Positions 53,068-63,045 of a DNA stretch of 64,000 nt are shown piece by piece; within the stretch, counting starts at the first letter, position 1, and every line of letters begins with the position of its first letter. Below the pieces are notes generated by a model. That model searched no databases and was not told where the DNA came from. It saw only the letters and a program-made list of their open reading frames with translations. The translations under genes and the position numbers were made by a program. The stretch comes from an uncultured Lachnospiraceae bacterium. Lineage in GTDB: Bacteria > Bacillota > Clostridia > Lachnospirales > Lachnospiraceae. The DNA lies in assembly GCA_934438085.1 (NCBI GenBank), contig CAKSBC010000009.1:13006-77005 (forward strand), in the 5' to 3' direction.

Positions 53068-54645
53068 TTACGCATATTTTGCCGCTATATCCTTAAGCTC
53101 TGCCTCATGTCCCTCTGCCCATTCAGCATAGGTTGTCTTTTCTGCGGATACTGCCTCAGCTATATCTACAAGCAGCTTCGGTATGTCATTAACAAGGATT
53201 ATCGGTCCCGGCTCTGAAAGCTTTTCGCTTCCCTTTTTATCGGAGCCTCCAAGATATAATGTAAATGCCGGCTGCATTTCATCTCCGACCTTCTTCATTG
53301 CTCCGCGGAAGCCGATAGGTGCCGTAAACTGTCCGGTACATGAGGACGGACATCCTGATATATGTATCTGAGGTAAAACACCGTCTGCATAGTCATGCTT
53401 TCTAAGCTCCTCAACACATAACTTAAGCAGTCCCTGTGAGTCTCCGAGTCCAACCTGACAGGTCTTTGCTCCGACACATGCAACAGAGGTCTCGAATATA
53501 TTGCGTGCTCCGTCTGTGGTAACAGCAAGCACCCTTTCTGCCTCTGACGGTGTCAGATTAATAACATAAATACCTTCATTAGGTGTCACTCTGAGCTCGA
53601 CAGCATCCATGTCTTTTATAGTCTCATAGAGCTTTACAAGTGCACTCGGCTCTATCATGCCTCCTATCGGCTGATAGTATACCGCATAAAGACCGTCCTG
53701 CTTCTGCGCATAAACCCTCTTGTTGCCGATAAGCTCATCCGAAGCCTTCTCACCCTTATCCTGCTTTGCTTTTAACTCAGCTGCAAATGCATTCTCCCAT
53801 GCAGTGATCTCTGCCTTATCTATCTTAAGTGAGCTATCCTTGTATGCCTCTTCAAGCTGCTTATTAAATTCAGCCTTAAGTCCTTCAACTCCGAGAGTTT
53901 CCTGCATATATCTGGTACGTGCACGGCCTCTGTTCTCATAGTTTCCGTTAGCCTTAAAGGTTTCCACCATTGCCTTGGCATAATATCTTATATTAAGCGG
54001 ATCAATATGTTCTGCAGCCTTTACTCCTAACTTCGGATTATTGCCCATGCCTCCGCAGATATAAACATCAAAGGTGCCGTCTTCATTGGCAGCAAAGCCC
54101 AGATCACGGATAGTGGCATGTGTGGCATTGGAAGCTGTATTAGTAAATGCGCACTTAAGCTTTCTCGGGAATTTCGGCCCCTTTATAAAGCCGAGCATGT
54201 AATCTCCCATGTTTAGTGCATAAGGCATAACATCAAAATACTCGCCTTTTTCAATGCCTGAAAGCGGTGCGCACATGATGTTTCTCGGGAAATCTCCGCC
54301 TCCGCCTCTTGTCATCATGCCGGCCTCCCATGCAGGAAGTATAGCCTCGCAAAGAGTTTTTGCATCCATGTCATGAAGCTGTATAGACTCGCAGGTGGTG
54401 AGCTTTGCCCTCTTAACATCAAATTTTATGATGATTTCCGCAATGCCCTTAAGCATTTCCTTTGTAAGACGTCCGCCGCTCATTCTGAGTCTGAGCATAT
54501 GCGTTTTAGCTCCGCGCTGTGCATAGCTTCCGAAGCCGCCCGAAAATCCCTTGTAATCCCCTACACTAAGCGTCTCTTCGGAAAACTGCATTGTCTTATC
54601 ATAGAATTCCTGAAGATCATCCTTGAAAATATCTAAATAATTCAT
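53068..54645 (-). CDS. Siroheme- and 4Fe-4S-dependent nitrite/sulfite reductase
   Basis: 525 residues, nitrite/sulfite reductase ferredoxin-like half-repeats. Cluster and siroheme ligands are CVGAKTC (CX5C) and ISGCPSSC (CX3C). It makes six-electron reductions of nitrite or sulfite. Cytoplasmic, single-subunit form. It overlaps the upstream DUF362 gene by ATGA. Siroheme could come from the enzyme at 42700. Sulfite versus nitrite cannot be resolved; no sulfate-activation genes are present. Confidence 0.93.
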   Translation of the reverse strand: MNYLDIFKDDLQEFYDKTMQFSEETLSVGDYKGFSGGFGSYAQRGAKTHMLRLRMSGGRLTKEMLKGIAEIIIKFDVKRAKLTTCESIQLHDMDAKTLCEAILPAWEAGMMTRGGGGDFPRNIMCAPLSGIEKGEYFDVMPYALNMGDYMLGFIKGPKFPRKLKCAFTNTASNATHATIRDLGFAANEDGTFDVYICGGMGNNPKLGVKAAEHIDPLNIRYYAKAMVETFKANGNYENRGRARTRYMQETLGVEGLKAEFNKQLEEAYKDSSLKIDKAEITAWENAFAAELKAKQDKGEKASDELIGNKRVYAQKQDGLYAVYYQPIGGMIEPSALVKLYETIKDMDAVELRVTPNEGIYVINLTPSEAERVLAVTTDGARNIFETSVACVGAKTCQVGLGDSQGLLKLCVEELRKHDYADGVLPQIHISGCPSSCTGQFTAPIGFRGAMKKVGDEMQPAFTLYLGGSDKKGSEKLSEPGPIILVNDIPKLLVDIAEAVSAEKTTYAEWAEGHEAELKDIAAKYA

Positions 54646-55760
54646 TTGTTTTCTGCTCTCCTTATATACTCCTTAAGCTCCTCATAAATCTGATTTTCAG
54701 TCGGCGGACAGCCCTTTACGCAAAAATCAAATTTAGAGGTACAATTACCTACTCCTAATTTGCCGGTCTTTCCTCTGTAGCCCTGTCCTATGCGAACCTT
54801 GCACGGAAGCTTATCAAAAAGCCCTTCATCCTTAAGCATCTGCAAAGCCGGGATCAGATATCCGTAGCAGGCACTGCAGGAATCTACAGAATCCACCGCC
54901 TCCTGAAGCGCTATGACCTTGCCTGAATAAGGAAGCGTATTTTTTTCTCTCCATTCACCGCTTTCTCTGACTATCTCTATCTTAGCCGAAGACACATCAG
55001 CAGATCCGACACCAAGCTTTTCCGCAAGACCTATATACTGCACATCCTCAATATCGGTGTGCAGGAGCTTGCAGGCATAAGCATCTGTAAGCACAGGATC
55101 GGTCGCTGCCATGACGCAGTTTCTGTAAACCGGATTTCCTCCGTCCTCAAAGTCCAGATCTCCGCAGATATTATCTATTATAATAAGATCCTGATGCATT
55201 GCAGCATTAAGATGCGCAATCGGCTCATGCAGCCCGCAGGCATGAAAATGTCTCTTTTCGCGATTTGTGAGAAGTCCTTTAAAATTCTTAAGCGCACATG
55301 TAATATGAGTCTGGCAATGTCCCTTAAGTACAGGCACATTTATCATAAACTCGACCTTTCTTGCAATGTCACATATCTCAATATCCATGCCCGCGCAGTC
55401 GATCTTTGTTGCCTTTTCCTTCTGAAGGTCATAAAACGGGATGCCGTACTGCTCTGAAACCTTGTCAAAGCCGCTCACCGTATAAGATTCCGTGGTCTTA
55501 TCGCCTACCCATGACCCCTCAAGCATGATAATGTTATCAAAGCCGTTTTCCTTAAGATATTCAATTATTCCCGATACTACCTCAGGATGAGTGATCCCTC
55601 CCTGATCCGCTGTAGACGGGGAAACAAGGTTTGGTTTAATGCCAATAAGCGTATGACTGTCCGGTATAAGTGCCGATGCCCCTATACTTTGAAGAAGCTC
55701 CTTTGTCATTTCCTTATAATCAGTTCCGTATATCTTGAAAATCCGATCTCTGCTTATCAT
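54642..55760 (-). CDS. DUF362-domain protein
   Basis: 372 residues from the ATG with GAGGAGG upstream; a longer frame adds 13 codons. DUF362 core: LIGIKPNLVSPSTADQGG, VPVLKGHCQTHITCALKNFKG and a metal/cysteine-rich end (SCSACYGYL, CVKGCPP). DUF362 proteins are often encoded with Fe-S redox enzymes. Co-transcribed with the reductase (4-bp overlap); probably an accessory or electron-transfer factor (inference). Confidence 0.85.
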   Translation of the reverse strand: MISRDRIFKIYGTDYKEMTKELLQSIGASALIPDSHTLIGIKPNLVSPSTADQGGITHPEVVSGIIEYLKENGFDNIIMLEGSWVGDKTTESYTVSGFDKVSEQYGIPFYDLQKEKATKIDCAGMDIEICDIARKVEFMINVPVLKGHCQTHITCALKNFKGLLTNREKRHFHACGLHEPIAHLNAAMHQDLIIIDNICGDLDFEDGGNPVYRNCVMAATDPVLTDAYACKLLHTDIEDVQYIGLAEKLGVGSADVSSAKIEIVRESGEWREKNTLPYSGKVIALQEAVDSVDSCSACYGYLIPALQMLKDEGLFDKLPCKVRIGQGYRGKTGKLGVGNCTSKFDFCVKGCPPTENQIYEELKEYIRRAENK

Positions 55761-56060
55761 AGCCTTTGCCTCCTCTCTAAAGAAAGCCGTATATATCATT
55801 ATTGAAACGTATATAATTTAAGCTCGTGCGGCATACAATACTTTTAAAGATCTGCAGCTGCCTCAGATATATACAGTTATTTATAATTATATATCCTGAT
55901 AATTAAATATTCTATCTTTCATTTCTCTGCAGAAGGTTTTTTCTTCACCAATTTTCTTCACAAAACATTCACAGCGGCACCCTTTACTTTAATGAGGCGG
56001 CAGTGCTACTATCAGCATAATAAAGCATTACAAGCACAAAACTATGAATACGGAGGAAAA
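55761..56060. other. Divergent promoter region, 300 bp
   Basis: AT-rich, holds the promoters of the DUF362 operon (left) and the P-type ATPase (right). No clear dyad operator or riboswitch seen. Confidence 0.4.
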
Positions 56061-58502
56061 ATGTCAACAGACCACCAAGATAATGCCAATGCCATACGAG
56101 GGCTCACGCAAAAAGAAGCCGAGGAAAGAAAGGCCGCAGGGCTCACCAACAAAACCGACAGTTCAAACAGCCGTTCTGTCAGCGAAATAATAATATCTAA
56201 TATATTTACATATTTTAACCTTATATTTCTGGTACTTTCAGTACTTCTTATAATTGCGCGCTCATACCGCAATCTTACATTTTTACCTATAGTAATTATC
56301 AATACTTTAGTCGGTATCATCCAGGAGCTTAGAGCTAAGCATGTCCTTGATGAGATGAACATCTTAAATGCCCCGCACTCTTCCGTTATGAGAGACTCCG
56401 TTCTTATTACTGTTCCCTCCGAGGAGCTTGTAAAGGATGATGTCGTACTGCTTTCAAGCGGAGATCAGATATATGCCGATGCCTCAGTAATCAGCGGCAG
56501 CATCCGTGTAAATGAAGCTCTGCTCACCGGAGAAGCCGATGAAATAGAGAAAAATGTCGGTTCTTCACTTCTTTCCGGCAGCTTTGTCGTTGCCGGCACC
56601 TGCTATGCCCGCCTTGAAAAGGTCGGAAATGACTCGTATATATCAAAGCTAACCGCCGAGGCAAAGGCAATGTCAGGCAGTGAGCAGTCTGAAATGATAC
56701 GCTGCATTAACGCCATAGTCAAATGGGTCGGTATTGCTATCATTCCTATAGGGATCATTCTCTATCTTCAGGCACATTTTATAAATCATGAAACCTTCAG
56801 CACCTCCATAACCTCTATGGTAGCTGCAGTCATCGGCATGATCCCGGAAGGACTTTATCTTCTTACAACCGCCGCGCTTGCCTTAGGCACTATTCGCCTC
56901 TCAAGAAAAAAGGTGCTGCTTCACGAAATGAAAAGTATCGAAACTCTGGCGCGTGTAGACATTCTGTGCGTAGATAAGACGGGAACCATCACTGAGCCTG
57001 ATATGAGTGTGACTGACACTATTTGGCTGGAAAGCTCCGACAACACCTCTTCTGCCTGCCTTTTTGCCGATTATGTAAATGCCTCCACCGATACAAACTC
57101 AACGATGCAGGCACTTAAACGCTTTGCTTCCGGCATGAGCATAAGCTCCCGCACAGCGCTTAAGATTGAGCCATTTTCTTCCAAGCAAAAATACGGATCC
57201 ATAGCCTTTGAGGACGGAACCTATCTTTTAGGTGCGCCGGATTATGTTATGGGCGGAAGTGTTGAAAGCTCTATCAAAGCAAAGATAGCGCCATACTTAA
57301 AAAGCGGTAAACGTGTACTGCTTTTTGCAAAGCTTTTAGAAAATACAGCTCCTGAAACCGGCTCTGCGTTAAATGACAAAGAAAAAACTCATCGCGAAAT
57401 CATGCCGCTCGGAATAATAGTGCTTTCAAATCCGGTTCGTAAAAATGCCTCTGATACTTTCAGATATTTTGACGAGCAGGATGTAACGATAAAGGTCATA
57501 TCCGGAGATGATCCTGAGACTGTCTCTTCCGTAGCAATGGAGGCCGGTATAAAAAATGCAGATAAGGCCGTAGATGCTTCTCTTTTAGACACCGAAGCCA
57601 AGCTCAGAGCTGCCGCTTCAAAATACACCGTTTTCGGCAGAGTCTCTCCGGAGCAAAAGAGGAAGCTGGTTCATGCCATGCAGCTTGCCGGACACACCGT
57701 TGCCATGACGGGTGACGGTGTAAATGACATTCTTGCAATGAAGGATGCCGATTGCTCCGTAGCTATGGCTTCAGGAAGTGAGGCCGCAGCTCAGGCTGCT
57801 CAGGTCGTACTTTTAGATTCTGATTTTGCACATATGCCGGATGTCGTACTCGAAGGCCGAAGAGTTGTAAACAATGTTCAGCGTTCTTCTTCCCTCTTCC
57901 TGGTTAAAAATATCTTCTCCCTGCTGCTTGCACTGATATCTGTCATTCTGGCTCTTACTTATCCTCTCCAGCCGGCACAGGTTTCCCTTGTTGCCATGTT
58001 TACAATAGGAACACCGGGATTTCTTCTTGCACTTGAGAAGAGCACAACGAGAATACAGGGCCATTTCCTTAAAAACGTGCTTATGAAGGCTCTTCCTGCA
58101 GCCATCACTGATACTGCCGCAGTCTGTATATTTGTGACCTGCGGAGATGTATTCTCACTTGCGGAGGGCGAAATATCAACTGCTGCCGTTATTATCCTGT
58201 CCTTAGTAGGCTTTATGATTCTTCTTTATATCAGCAGACCGCTTAACAAATGGCGTGCCGGAGTCCTGGCCTTCAATATCGCAGGCTGGCTATTCTGCTG
58301 TCATTTTATGAAGTGGTGGTTCGGCTTAAGCCATATGAGCTTTGCCTGCACACTGCTTACTATCGTATTTGCGGTAGGTGCGGAATCTGTATTCAGACAC
58401 ATGACGCTTCTCTGTGAATGGCTGGATAAACGTCTGGGCTTCGGAGATAAGCAATTGAAAAATCGCCGCACAAAGTATCTCACAATGTCCGGCAGGGATT
58501 AA
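56061..58502 (+). CDS. P-type cation ATPase (CtpE-like)
   Basis: 813 residues from MSTDHQD, chosen because GGAGG lies 4 bases upstream; the longer frame adds 23 codons. Actuator TGEADE, phosphorylation DKTGTITEP, hinge TGDGVNDILAMKDAD, TM4 MIPEGLYLLTTAALALG (PEGL). No N-terminal heavy-metal domain. The PEGL type resembles mycobacterial CtpE, a calcium importer, but the ion is not proven. Ten TM segments. Confidence 0.92.
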   Translation: MSTDHQDNANAIRGLTQKEAEERKAAGLTNKTDSSNSRSVSEIIISNIFTYFNLIFLVLSVLLIIARSYRNLTFLPIVIINTLVGIIQELRAKHVLDEMNILNAPHSSVMRDSVLITVPSEELVKDDVVLLSSGDQIYADASVISGSIRVNEALLTGEADEIEKNVGSSLLSGSFVVAGTCYARLEKVGNDSYISKLTAEAKAMSGSEQSEMIRCINAIVKWVGIAIIPIGIILYLQAHFINHETFSTSITSMVAAVIGMIPEGLYLLTTAALALGTIRLSRKKVLLHEMKSIETLARVDILCVDKTGTITEPDMSVTDTIWLESSDNTSSACLFADYVNASTDTNSTMQALKRFASGMSISSRTALKIEPFSSKQKYGSIAFEDGTYLLGAPDYVMGGSVESSIKAKIAPYLKSGKRVLLFAKLLENTAPETGSALNDKEKTHREIMPLGIIVLSNPVRKNASDTFRYFDEQDVTIKVISGDDPETVSSVAMEAGIKNADKAVDASLLDTEAKLRAAASKYTVFGRVSPEQKRKLVHAMQLAGHTVAMTGDGVNDILAMKDADCSVAMASGSEAAAQAAQVVLLDSDFAHMPDVVLEGRRVVNNVQRSSSLFLVKNIFSLLLALISVILALTYPLQPAQVSLVAMFTIGTPGFLLALEKSTTRIQGHFLKNVLMKALPAAITDTAAVCIFVTCGDVFSLAEGEISTAAVIILSLVGFMILLYISRPLNKWRAGVLAFNIAGWLFCCHFMKWWFGLSHMSFACTLLTIVFAVGAESVFRHMTLLCEWLDKRLGFGDKQLKNRRTKYLTMSGRD

Positions 58503-58526
58503 AAGCCGGGATAAAAATAATAAAAT

Positions 58527-58594
58527 GAGGCCGCCGCACTGCCGGGATGAGCTGTGATGAACTGCTACCCGTAAAGTACAACGACCTCTTTTTT
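58527..58594 (+). terminator. Terminator of the P-type ATPase gene
   Basis: GAGGCCG (58527-58533) pairs with CGACCTC (58582-58588), one mismatch, followed by TTTTTT. The inner region is GC-rich and structured. Confidence 0.5.
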
Positions 58595-58684
58595 ATTCAT
58601 TATGCTTTTGTACTATGTAATAGTATTTTCTGAGCCTTTAAAAGTCCGCAAAAGCTGAATTCCTCTATAGGATCAATTCATAAC

Positions 58685-58960
58685 TCAGTCTATAACTTCC
58701 TTTATAGCACCTCTGAGCATCTTTGCTCTTATGTGCTTGCCCTCTGCACAGCTAAGCTCTACAAGGATCTCTTTATCATTGCTGAGCTCTGCCACAGTGC
58801 AGCAGATCCCGCTGATGGTGCAGATTCTTGTTCCGATCTGAAGCTTTGCATTTATTGCATCAAGATGCTTCTTCTCTTTTCTTTTCTTTCCGAATACTAT
58901 GAAGTAAAGAAGAACTACATAAGCAATAATTATAAGAACCGCAAATATCTTTGGCATCAT
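58685..58960 (-). CDS. YajC-like protein, copy 3
   Basis: 91 residues: one N-terminal TM (FAVLIIIAYVVLLYFIVF), basic stretch, then the small YajC beta domain (LQIGTRICTISGICCTV). YajC is a SecDF-associated subunit. Third of three tandem YajC-like genes; 5 bp after the second. Confidence 0.82.
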   Translation of the reverse strand: MMPKIFAVLIIIAYVVLLYFIVFGKKRKEKKHLDAINAKLQIGTRICTISGICCTVAELSNDKEILVELSCAEGKHIRAKMLRGAIKEVID

Positions 58961-58965
58961 AATTT

Positions 58966-59532
58966 TCAGTCCTCCTTTCCTTCTGACTCAGAATCAGCTG
59001 AAGCCGCTTCCTGCTCCTGCTCAGCCGCAGAGTCATTTACCTCTTCTGCAGGTGCTGCATTATCAGCTTCTGCAGGTGTTGCTGCATCTTCTTGAGGTGC
59101 AGCTATAGTCTCTTCAGGTGTCTCTGCTATTTCAAGCTCTCCCGAATGCTCATCTGTTATTTCCTGCTCTTCATCCTCATCTGCAGCAAACTGCTCCGCA
59201 TGTCTTATTTTTTCTTCAATGCTTCCCGGTGCTGCTGCCCCTATTGCATCAGCAGTCTGTGGTGCTGAGGCATTATCCTCTATTATATTGTAGATTCCGA
59301 TCTTACCTACTGTAAGGCAGCCTTCATCTGCTCCGTCAACGCTGAAATTAATAACAACGTTTTCTCCGTCAACATCAACTATTGTTCCGAAAAGTCCGTC
59401 TCTGAGCATTACATACATGCCAGGTCTGAGACTGTCCTGCAGCTGCTGAGCCTGCTGCTGATTCTTTTTATTGCTCTTCATGATCCAAATGAACATGACA
59501 GCAAGTATTACTACATATGCTATTGAACCCAT
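58966..59532 (-). CDS. YajC-like protein with acidic tail, copy 2
   Basis: 188 residues: N-terminal TM (MGSIAYVVILAVMFIWIM), Gln-rich linker, YajC domain (LRPGMYVMLRDGLFGTIVDVDGE), then an 85-residue Ala/Glu-rich acidic tail. The tail is unusual for YajC. Middle of the three genes; 30 bp after the first. Confidence 0.82.
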   Translation of the reverse strand: MGSIAYVVILAVMFIWIMKSNKKNQQQAQQLQDSLRPGMYVMLRDGLFGTIVDVDGENVVINFSVDGADEGCLTVGKIGIYNIIEDNASAPQTADAIGAAAPGSIEEKIRHAEQFAADEDEEQEITDEHSGELEIAETPEETIAAPQEDAATPAEADNAAPAEEVNDSAAEQEQEAASADSESEGKED

Positions 59533-59562
59533 TATCTTCCTTTCAAAGCTGCGCTTTATCGT

Positions 59563-59826
59563 TTATTCTTCAGTTTTGTAAAATGCTTCCTTTGTGATCT
59601 CAACGATCGAGCCGCTCTGATCCGGGCTAAAGTCAACCTTGATAGTACCATGATCTGTAAGCTCATCAACAGTTCCTACCATTCCGTTTATGGTTTTGAT
59701 GCGTGTGCCGTGCTGAAGCTTAGCAATGCCGGCTTCCTTGGCATCCTTGTTCTTTTTTTCCATGACCTTAGTGGTTATGAGCAATGCTCCGCATAAGGCC
59801 ACGCCGATTATTAATGGGATAGTCAT
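59563..59826 (-). CDS. YajC-like protein, copy 1
   Basis: 87 residues: one TM (LIIGVALCGALLITTKVM), then LQHGTRIKTINGMVGTVDELTDH, the YajC fold. AGGAGG before the ATG. First of the three co-directional genes; it most resembles copy 3. No secD/secF alongside. Confidence 0.82.
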   Translation of the reverse strand: MTIPLIIGVALCGALLITTKVMEKKNKDAKEAGIAKLQHGTRIKTINGMVGTVDELTDHGTIKVDFSPDQSGSIVEITKEAFYKTEE

Positions 59827-60044
59827 TAAATTTCCTCCTGAATCGTCCCTTTTCTACAATTTAAGATCTGCTCTCAAATCCTGCCTGTAACAGCTTTATC
59901 CACGCATAAATCCGCTTAAAAGCTTACAATATATACAGGCTCATTTCGTCAATGATACGGTAGTTCACAAAATAAATCAAGTACGTCAAATTTATACAAA
60001 GTTACGATAAATAATTCTTTGCAATTACTCGCTTATTCTGTGGG

Positions 60045-62294
60045 TCAGGCCTGCTTTATGGAAAGTGATATCCTCTTCTTCGCCTCATCCACACCAAGCA
60101 CTATAACTTCTACAATGTCACCGACCTTAAGCACTTCGGATGGGTGCTTTATGTACTTATCACATATCTCTGAAATATGCACAAGCCCGTCCTGATGCAC
60201 TCCGATATCCACAAATACACCAAAGTCTATAACATTTCTGACCGTGCCCTTAAGCTTCATTCCCGGCTTAAGATCCTTAACATCAAGGACATCCTTTCTT
60301 AATACAGTAGGCGGAAGATCCTCTCTCGGATCTCTGCCCGGCTTCATAAGCTCCTTTATAATGTCCTTTAATGTCGGTACTCCTACACCAAGCTCACCTG
60401 CAAGCTTTTCTATGCCGTAAGCTTCAGCAAGTGCTGAAAGATCTGCACCTCTGCCGGCATTAACGGTTTCATCTGCATTTTCAGCATTTCCCGAACCTAT
60501 GAGCTTAGCTTTAGATATTCCGAGCAGCTTCATAAGTGCCTCAGCAGCCTTGTAGCTTTCGGGATGAACTCCTGTATTATCAAGCGGTTCCTTGCTTTCC
60601 GGCACTCTCAAGAATCCTGCACACTGCTCAAAGGCCTTAGGTCCTAATTTCGGCACCTTTTTAAGCTGAGCTCTCGATGTGAATTCTCCGTTTTCATCTC
60701 TGTATATAACAATGTTCTTTGCTGTTGTGCCGTTAAGTCCCGAAACATAGGACAGCAGTGACGGCGATGCTGTATTTATATCTACTCCGACAGCATTAAC
60801 GCAGTCTTCGACTACTCCGCTGAGTGCTGCATCCAGCTCCTTTTCCGGCATATCGTGCTGATACTGACCGACTCCGATAGCTTTAGGATCGATCTTGACA
60901 AGCTCTGCAAGCGGATCCTGCAGTCTTCTTGCTATTGATACCGCACTCCTAAGGTTGACATCAAACTGCGGGAATTCCTCTGCGGCAAGCTTTGATGCTG
61001 AATAAACAGATGCTCCGGCTTCATTTACTATAGCATAGCTTATTTCTTTATATTTTCCTTCCTTATTAAAGCCTGCTATCAGCTCTGCTGCCATGCTTTC
61101 AGTCTCTCTCGAGGCTGTTCCGTTTCCGATTGCAATATGTTCGACTCCATGCTTTATTATCATTTTGCCTAGGATCTCTATACATTCCGCTTTTTTTCTG
61201 TCTCCGTGTGTCGGATATACTACAGTCGTATCAAGAACCTTTCCTGTGCCGTCTATAACAGCCACCTTGCAGCCCATTCTGTATCCGGGATCGAGTCCCA
61301 TTGTCACATGTCCTTTTACCGGAGGCTGCATTAAAAGCGGCTTAAGGTTTAATGAGAAATTGTGTATAGCGCCCTCGCAGGCTGTGTCGGTAAGAGCTGC
61401 CCTTAATTCTCTTTCGACTGACGGCCATATAAGTCTGTCGAGACTGTCTAATGCTGCCGCACCGACAAACTCAGTGGCTGATGAGCCCTTTTTAAGCACC
61501 TCTCTCAATACTGTGACAAGCGCCTGATCGTGATCAAGCTCTATCTTGACCTTAAGAAATTTTTCCTTTTCACCTCTGTTTACTGCAAGTATCTGATGTC
61601 CCTGTGCCTTTTTAAGCGGCTGACTGAATTCATAATACTGTCTGTAAACGGAGTCCTCATCGGTCGCTGCCTCTGCTGTAAGCATTCCCAGCTTCATCGC
61701 AAGTGCCTTCAGCTTTTTTCTGATTTCAGCATTATCTGAGATATTTTCAGCTATGATATCCGCAGCTCCTGTGAGAGCATCTTCTATAGTTTCAACTCCG
61801 TTTTCATTGCCGGTAGCATTATCAGTAAATGCCTCTGCCATGTCCTCGAGCTTCGGAAGATCCTTTTCCTGCGTGAAAATACGTGCTGCAAGCGGTTCCA
61901 GCCCTTTTTCACGCGCGATAGTTGCTCTTGTACGCCTTTTTTGCTTATAAGGTCTGTACAGGTCCTCAAGCTCAGACAGCATTTCAGCTTTATTGATATC
62001 CTTTTCAAGCTCAGGTGTAAGCTTTCCGAGCGCTTCAACTGCCTTTAATATCTCAGCTCGTCTTTCCTCTAACTTCCTTAAATATGTCAGCCTCTCTTCA
62101 AGCTTTCTGAGACTGGTATCATCCATGGCTCCATGGGCTTCCTTACGATATCTTGCGATAAACGGTATTGTATTGCCCTCGTCCATAAGCCTGATGACAT
62201 TCGCCACATGCTCTTCCTTTTTTCCGAGCTCTTCGCTTATTAGCTTAACTATTCTGTCAATTGATGCATCCTGGTTTTCTGTTATTTCCTGCAT
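60045..62294 (-). CDS. Tex-family RNA-binding protein
   Basis: 749 residues. N-terminal helical Tex domain, YqgF/RNase H-like fold (MGLDPGYRMGCKVAVID), helix-hairpin-helix motifs (VDINTASPSLLSYVSGL) and a C-terminal S1 domain (KLKGTVRNVIDFGVFVDIG). Tex acts in transcription; it is universal and essential in some hosts. Full length, stand-alone. Confidence 0.96.
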   Translation of the reverse strand: MQEITENQDASIDRIVKLISEELGKKEEHVANVIRLMDEGNTIPFIARYRKEAHGAMDDTSLRKLEERLTYLRKLEERRAEILKAVEALGKLTPELEKDINKAEMLSELEDLYRPYKQKRRTRATIAREKGLEPLAARIFTQEKDLPKLEDMAEAFTDNATGNENGVETIEDALTGAADIIAENISDNAEIRKKLKALAMKLGMLTAEAATDEDSVYRQYYEFSQPLKKAQGHQILAVNRGEKEKFLKVKIELDHDQALVTVLREVLKKGSSATEFVGAAALDSLDRLIWPSVERELRAALTDTACEGAIHNFSLNLKPLLMQPPVKGHVTMGLDPGYRMGCKVAVIDGTGKVLDTTVVYPTHGDRKKAECIEILGKMIIKHGVEHIAIGNGTASRETESMAAELIAGFNKEGKYKEISYAIVNEAGASVYSASKLAAEEFPQFDVNLRSAVSIARRLQDPLAELVKIDPKAIGVGQYQHDMPEKELDAALSGVVEDCVNAVGVDINTASPSLLSYVSGLNGTTAKNIVIYRDENGEFTSRAQLKKVPKLGPKAFEQCAGFLRVPESKEPLDNTGVHPESYKAAEALMKLLGISKAKLIGSGNAENADETVNAGRGADLSALAEAYGIEKLAGELGVGVPTLKDIIKELMKPGRDPREDLPPTVLRKDVLDVKDLKPGMKLKGTVRNVIDFGVFVDIGVHQDGLVHISEICDKYIKHPSEVLKVGDIVEVIVLGVDEAKKRISLSIKQA

Positions 62295-62473
62295 ATATCC
62301 ATCCTGTCCTTTTATCGGTTCTTTAAACCGTAATGCAATGTTACTTCATCACGCGCCCGCTTGCAAGAAAAATGCATAATTGATAAATGCTGCAGGTGCT
62401 TATATACTATTGTCAGTATTAATTCTAATGAAAGGACTCGTTGATTCAACGATAAAATCATCATTAAAGCTAT

Positions 62474-63022
62474 ATGAACAAACTATCAAATATCCTTATC
62501 AGAACCGCTAATTTAAATGACCTTGATGCAATTGCCAAGGTCGAGGCAAAATGCTTTCTGGCCGCAGAGGCCGCAACAAAAGAGGAATTCCGTGCCCGCC
62601 TCTCTTATTATAAAGATCACTTCTGGTTAATGTTTGCAGACTTCAATGACTGTGATACAGGCACTGATGAAAACACTCCTGCCGCAAACCAACAGCTTAT
62701 TGCCTTTGTTGACGGCATGGTTACTGATGAACCGGATCTTACTGATGAAATGTATGAAAATGCATCCATGCACAATGAATCCGGCGCCTGGCAAATGATC
62801 TTCGGCGTAAATACATTGCCGGAATACAGAAAAAACGGATGTGCCGGACAGCTTATAGAAAGAACTATAGCTGATGCCAAAAAGCAGGGCCGCAGGGGGC
62901 TGGTACTCACCTGTAAGGATAAGCTCATACATTATTATTCCAAATTCGGATTTGTAAATGAAGGCGTCTCAGCCTCGGTTCACGGCAATGTGACCTGGTA
63001 TCAGATGAGACTTACATTTTAA
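62474..63022 (+). CDS. GNAT-family N-acetyltransferase
   Basis: 182 residues. Acetyl-CoA-binding motif in MIFGVNTLPEYRKNGCAGQLIERTI (RKNGCAGQL, in the R/Q-x-x-G-x-G/A position) and a C-terminal YYSKFGFVNEG. Substrate unknown. Ribosome site weak. 23 bp before the MBL gene; likely co-transcribed. Confidence 0.9.
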   Translation: MNKLSNILIRTANLNDLDAIAKVEAKCFLAAEAATKEEFRARLSYYKDHFWLMFADFNDCDTGTDENTPAANQQLIAFVDGMVTDEPDLTDEMYENASMHNESGAWQMIFGVNTLPEYRKNGCAGQLIERTIADAKKQGRRGLVLTCKDKLIHYYSKFGFVNEGVSASVHGNVTWYQMRLTF

Positions 63023-63045
63023 ATCAGACAAATACAGGTATATTT

